Shown: positions 61,042 through 64,000 of the stretch, in pieces
How the letters are laid out: the number at the start of each line of letters is the position of its first letter
Position numbering within the stretch: position 1 is the first letter of the stretch
Origin: Pseudomonadota bacterium
GTDB taxonomy: Bacteria; Myxococcota_A; Polyangia; Polyangiales; Polyangiaceae
Length of the DNA: 64,000 nucleotides
Assembly (NCBI GenBank): GCA_023428245.1
Contig: JAEYYX010000068.1
Location: 14,594-78,593 of the forward strand
Reading direction: 5' to 3'
Position numbers and translations under genes: made by a program
Notes under the pieces: model-generated
Database searches by the model: none
The model's input: the letters and a program-made list of their open reading frames with translations, nothing else
Told to the model about the DNA's origin: nothing

Positions 61042-62690
61042 GGGTGGATCCAGATGACGGTCCCGCGCCGGGAGAGCGCGCTGTGCCAGCCGGACGGAAC
61101 CAAGGGTTCGGTGACGTGGAAGAGGTGACGGGCATCACTCGGAGACAGGTTGATGCAACCGTGGCTTCTCGGTTGGCCAAACCCGTCGTGCCAAAACGCC
61201 GCGTGAAGGGCGTACCCTTCGTGAAAATACTGGATGTAAGGCACGTCGCGAAGGTCGTAGGGATCGTCGGCTTCGGGACCCGCCATCGTCCTTGTGATGT
61301 GTTTCGTATGAATGCGAAACACCCCCTGTACAGTGGCTTGAGTCTCTGATGGATCCGCTACGCCCCCGACACCCGTTGAAACGAGCGTCGCGAAAACCGG
61401 CTGATCCCCACGGAAAGCAACCAGGGTTTGCCTGAGGAGAGATACGCTCAGCCAAGGAGCGGAGCCCGTAGCCCATTTAGGCATTTTCTCTGGCTTTCGG
61501 ATGACGATCAGCTCGTCGTGATCGCGGAGCAGCTCCCCGGTCCTGGTCCGGAAAAATCGGGCCCCTCCGATTGTCTCGCTCTCCTCTTGGAGATGGAACG
61601 CTTCGCGGAATTTGGCGATACGAAGGGGCGCCAGAGCCTTCGTTCTTTCGTCCTGCCGATAGACCCAGGCGCTTCTGCTGCGCACGAATGCGAGCGGGAG
61701 TGGGTCTTCTTCCGTCAGGATCACACCGCGAAAGGACGATGGCTCTACCGGCTCAACGCGATCGAGCGGAATGACCGAGAAGTCGGTGGTGAGGCCAAAG
61801 CGGCGCCCGTCACTCTCGAACAGATCCAAGAACGCGAAGGCGCTCCGCGCGAGAGCGAAGCCCGTCGCTACCTTATCGGTCGGTCGCCCGGGGATGGTTT
61901 GCCCTCCGAGGAGAGCCGGAGGGGGGCCGCCGAGCGGATCGTCTCCCCAAAGTCCCGCAAGCTGTTTGGAGCCGCCCGGAAGCGCCCGCTCCGTCGCTCT
62001 CTGTTCCTCAGGGCTCGGGACCTTCGTGTAAAAAGGTGGAGCAGCCGCCCGGGTACGACCGTATCGATAGGGCAGAGCTTCCGAACGATCCGCTTCGAGG
62101 GACGCGAGCTGCAAGGTCGGGTGATCGAGGTCGAGAGTCGTCGATGCACCAGCACAAGCGAAGCCGCGCGGAGCGACCGCGTACCAACCCCCGGGGCATT
62201 TCGAGGTGCCGGAAGGGCTCGGCGCGCGACGCAAGAGTGTGCCCATGCGCGCCATCCCCAAGATCTCCGCGTTCGGATCGGGTCGAGCGCGAATGTTGGC
62301 TTCCTTTCCTGTCACGCCGAGAAAAAGATCGGCTTCGGGCCGCGGTTCGGCGGAGGGAGCGAAGGACCGCTCGCGCGCAGCGTTGACCTCGGAGGCCGGA
62401 GGATTCGTTGTCTCAGCGAGACCGAGCAAGCTCCGGGAGGCGATCCGCGCAGGCGGAGTCGTGAGAGGCCCCCTGAGTGGCGGCTCCTCAGGCTGGACCG
62501 GGCGAGCCGGGGCCGGGTCGATCTCCACCGAAAGAGCAGAGGCTTCCCAAGGGCCGTAAGGAGAAATGGAGGCGAGGCAGCCGCACGCTCCTGCGAGGAG
62601 CGCATAGGGCCAGCGGGGCGCACGCTTTGTCGCGCTCCCAGCGGGCTGAGACCCTGGGCGGGTCAGGGGAGGACCAAACTCGCGATACAC
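61038..62690 (-). CDS. L,D-transpeptidase (YkuD) family cell-wall enzyme
   Basis: 550 residues from GTG 62690. The hydrophobic N-terminus (WPYALLAGACGCLASISPYG) suggests a lipoprotein or secreted protein. Pro/Ala-rich linker, then an SH3-like stretch around residues 125-180 (GKEANIRARPDPNAEILGMA). The catalytic domain is at the C-terminus: VSLLRQTLVAFRGDQPVF, then HDGFGQPRSHGCINLSPSD, which holds the catalytic Cys and His. The enzyme family makes 3-3 peptidoglycan cross-links or attaches lipoproteins. It ends inside a duplicated unit and lies 35 bases after rlmE on the same strand. Confidence 0.88.
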   Translation of the reverse strand: MYREFGPPLTRPGSQPAGSATKRAPRWPYALLAGACGCLASISPYGPWEASALSVEIDPAPARPVQPEEPPLRGPLTTPPARIASRSLLGLAETTNPPASEVNAARERSFAPSAEPRPEADLFLGVTGKEANIRARPDPNAEILGMARMGTLLRRAPSPSGTSKCPGGWYAVAPRGFACAGASTTLDLDHPTLQLASLEADRSEALPYRYGRTRAAAPPFYTKVPSPEEQRATERALPGGSKQLAGLWGDDPLGGPPPALLGGQTIPGRPTDKVATGFALARSAFAFLDLFESDGRRFGLTTDFSVIPLDRVEPVEPSSFRGVILTEEDPLPLAFVRSRSAWVYRQDERTKALAPLRIAKFREAFHLQEESETIGGARFFRTRTGELLRDHDELIVIRKPEKMPKWATGSAPWLSVSLLRQTLVAFRGDQPVFATLVSTGVGGVADPSETQATVQGVFRIHTKHITRTMAGPEADDPYDLRDVPYIQYFHEGYALHAAFWHDGFGQPRSHGCINLSPSDARHLFHVTEPLVPSGWHSALSRRGTVIWIHP

Positions 62691-62725
62691 GGGCGGGGGG
62701 GAGAGCAGGAAGGCTCCCTCTCGCC

Positions 62726-63376
62726 CTACCCTGCCCGTGACAGGTCGGGAAAGTTTTCCGCGGTCTCGGGCTCGGAAGGCCGCCTCTCGAGGCCCAGCAA
62801 GTAGACCTCCTTGCTGCCGGTGCGGATGCCCTCGGGGCGCACGATGCGCACCTTCTTGAACACCTTCTTGGCAAGCTCGACCGCCTTCGGAAAATCCGGG
62901 CCCATAAAGACCTTGCAGACAAACGATGCGGTGCCGGGTTTGCCGTAATGGGCGGCGACCTCCAGCGCCCGCTCGAAGAGCTCAAAGCTCATGGCCTGGT
63001 CGCGGAGCTTCACTCCGCTCGTGCGCGGGGCCATATCGGAGAGGACCACGTCGTAGGGCGCAAACTGCTCCAGGATCTCACTCCCTATCTCAAAAGCATC
63101 ACCTCTCACGACCACAACGTTCGGAGCGAAACGCTGTGTGATCTCTTGGAGGTCGATGGCGAGCACCTTGCCCGGAGGACCGACCTTCTGGCTCGCGAAT
63201 AGGGTCCACGACCCGGGTGCAGCTCCGAGATCCAGGACCTTCATGCCAGACCTCAAGATCTGGGTCTTGTTCTGGATCTCTTCGAGCTTGAAGACGCTGC
63301 GCGCCGGATAGCCCTTCTTCTTCGCCTCGCGAGTCCGCGGGTCACCAATGTACGGGTTCGAGTGCTTGTTCGCCAC
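62726..63376 (-). CDS. rlmE: 23S rRNA (uridine-2552 2'-O) methyltransferase RlmE
   Basis: 216 residues from GTG 63376, with GGGAGGGGGG just upstream. The K-D-K-E catalytic set is visible: SVFKLEEIQ, LSDMAPRTSG, FVCKVFMG, and GSKEVYLLG. SAM motif LDLGAAPGSWTLFASQ. It is the FtsJ/RrmJ methyltransferase acting on the A-loop of the large subunit. Length matches the family. It may share a transcript with the transpeptidase. Confidence 0.94.
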   Translation of the reverse strand: MANKHSNPYIGDPRTREAKKKGYPARSVFKLEEIQNKTQILRSGMKVLDLGAAPGSWTLFASQKVGPPGKVLAIDLQEITQRFAPNVVVVRGDAFEIGSEILEQFAPYDVVLSDMAPRTSGVKLRDQAMSFELFERALEVAAHYGKPGTASFVCKVFMGPDFPKAVELAKKVFKKVRIVRPEGIRTGSKEVYLLGLERRPSEPETAENFPDLSRAG

Positions 63377-63563
63377 GGCGCCCCCCTCCCATCACCGCAA
63401 AGGTCCCAGGTGTCAAACCGGAGGCCGAAATCGCTCTCGGACGCTCTCCAGGGACCAATCAGCTACCAGAGTTCGAGGGAAGACATTTCTGATGGCTTCA
63501 GTATGAAGAAAGTCGGGGACCGAGCGGCCATTTCAGGCCCTGCCCCCACGGAAGGAGTGACAG

Positions 63564-64000
63564 ATGAGAATCAGCAGAAACCCCCTCGCTCGCATTTGCC
63601 TCGCGGCTACCCTGCTCGCCTCGCCCGCCTTCGGGCAAGGCAAGACACAGTCAACCGCGAAGGACCCCGGAAAGACGACCTCAACCACTCCCGGCAAGAC
63701 GACCTCGACTCCACCCAGTAAGGCCACCACGAGCTCGACCCCCCCCGCCAAGGCTACCGCGGGCTCCACTGCCACCCCAGGCAAGGCGACGTCCGCTCCC
63801 GCTCAGGCATCGGCCGCTTCAGCCCCGAACGAGCCGGCGAAAGCTGCTCCCGGCGCACCTGCGAAGGCGGCTCCGAGCGAGCCCGCAAAAGCCACACCGC
63901 CCGCCCCGGGCAAAGCCACTCCCGGGACCCCAAGCACCGGAGGGTCCCCCGGCAAGGTTCCGACCCACCCCCCAGGCAAGGTTCCGACCCACCCCCCAGG
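63564..64000 (+). CDS. exported low-complexity Pro/Lys/Thr repeat protein, 3' end cut by window edge
   Basis: The frame is open from ATG 63564 to the window end, so no stop is seen and the protein is at least 145 residues. GAAGGAG lies 6 bases before the ATG. Signal peptide RICLAATLLASPAFGQG, with probable cleavage after FGQ. The mature part repeats short units around PGKATS, PAKAT and PGKTTST, then GKVPTHPP twice exactly (24-bp DNA repeats from 63951). It is probably a surface or secreted disordered protein. No enzyme domain is visible in the part present. Confidence 0.75.
   Translation, partial: MRISRNPLARICLAATLLASPAFGQGKTQSTAKDPGKTTSTTPGKTTSTPPSKATTSSTPPAKATAGSTATPGKATSAPAQASAASAPNEPAKAAPGAPAKAAPSEPAKATPPAPGKATPGTPSTGGSPGKVPTHPPGKVPTHPP
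63951..64000 (+). repeat. 24-bp tandem repeat encoding GKVPTHPP
   Basis: Two identical 24-bp copies (63951-63974 and 63975-63998) and the first two bases of a third run to the window edge. Each keeps the reading frame and encodes Gly-Lys-Val-Pro-Thr-His-Pro-Pro. Confidence 0.9.

Noticed and set aside
61428..62804. A 458-codon plus-strand frame
   Set aside because: It is antisense to the L,D-transpeptidase gene, with Arg/Ser-rich non-protein-like sequence.

Overview
The window reads as a chromosomal segment of a high-GC, gene-dense Gram-negative bacterium, most likely a myxobacterium or close relative (Myxococcota). The signs are an MJ0042 zinc-finger/GYF protein with an AgmX/PglI-type tail, MopE-like DCDD metal-binding motifs, two TolQ-TolR-TolR clusters arranged like gliding motors, an NtrC-type regulator, many Pro/Ala-rich envelope proteins and very long TPR proteins. 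This placement is inference from protein style, not from a database search. I see no insertion sequence, prophage, CRISPR array or rRNA operon. The only recombinase is a housekeeping XerC-like protein.

Layout. 1-7 kb: a 5'-truncated GH5 mannanase-like gene, a phosphohexomutase, an atypical SDR, a lipoprotein-like SAM methyltransferase, a YggL-family protein and a Kef-type K+/H+ antiporter. 7.3-12.7 kb: a three-gene run (TIGR00300/ornithine cyclodeaminase-like, arginase, PutA-type proline/P5C dehydrogenase) that together would take arginine to ornithine, proline and glutamate. 12.7-22.6 kb: a luciferase-like oxidoreductase, a membrane sulfatase with a MopE-like insert, XerC, a DJ-1/AraC regulator divergent from a sterol-desaturase-like hydroxylase, an ABC-2 permease without an ATPase, a disordered protein and HisF. 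22.7-29.5 kb: two zinc-ribbon membrane proteins, ErpA, the RNase P RNA, a small membrane protein and a MshEN-receiver-TPR protein. 29.6-33.1 kb: an NtrC-type regulator, QueA and Tgt packed in one transcription unit. 33.3-36.6 kb: small proteins, ClpS and ClpA.

36.7-44.6 kb is the most distinctive part. Two divergent clusters each encode one TolQ/ExbB and two TolR/ExbD proteins, separated by about 780 bases of non-coding DNA with palindromes. Downstream of the second lies a 599-residue polytopic membrane protein whose helix and loop order resembles a membrane-bound proton pyrophosphatase stripped of every catalytic aspartate motif. 44.6-51.6 kb: a SWIM-SNF2 helicase, tRNA-Leu(GAG), a hybrid histidine kinase and a carboxypeptidase-regulatory-like surface protein. 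51.6-59 kb: a roughly 2065-residue TPR-like protein divergent from a PEGA-domain protein. 59.2-64 kb: threonine synthase, a small lipoprotein, a duplicated 45-bp unit, an L,D-transpeptidase, RlmE, and a low-complexity exported repeat protein cut by the window edge.

Start codons are often GTG and sometimes TTG, and several gene pairs overlap by 4 bases (hisF/next gene, permease/next gene, queA/tgt, the two ExbD genes of the second cluster). Motif and domain statements come from reading the translated sequence. Functional roles are family knowledge. Pathway and complex assignments are inference.
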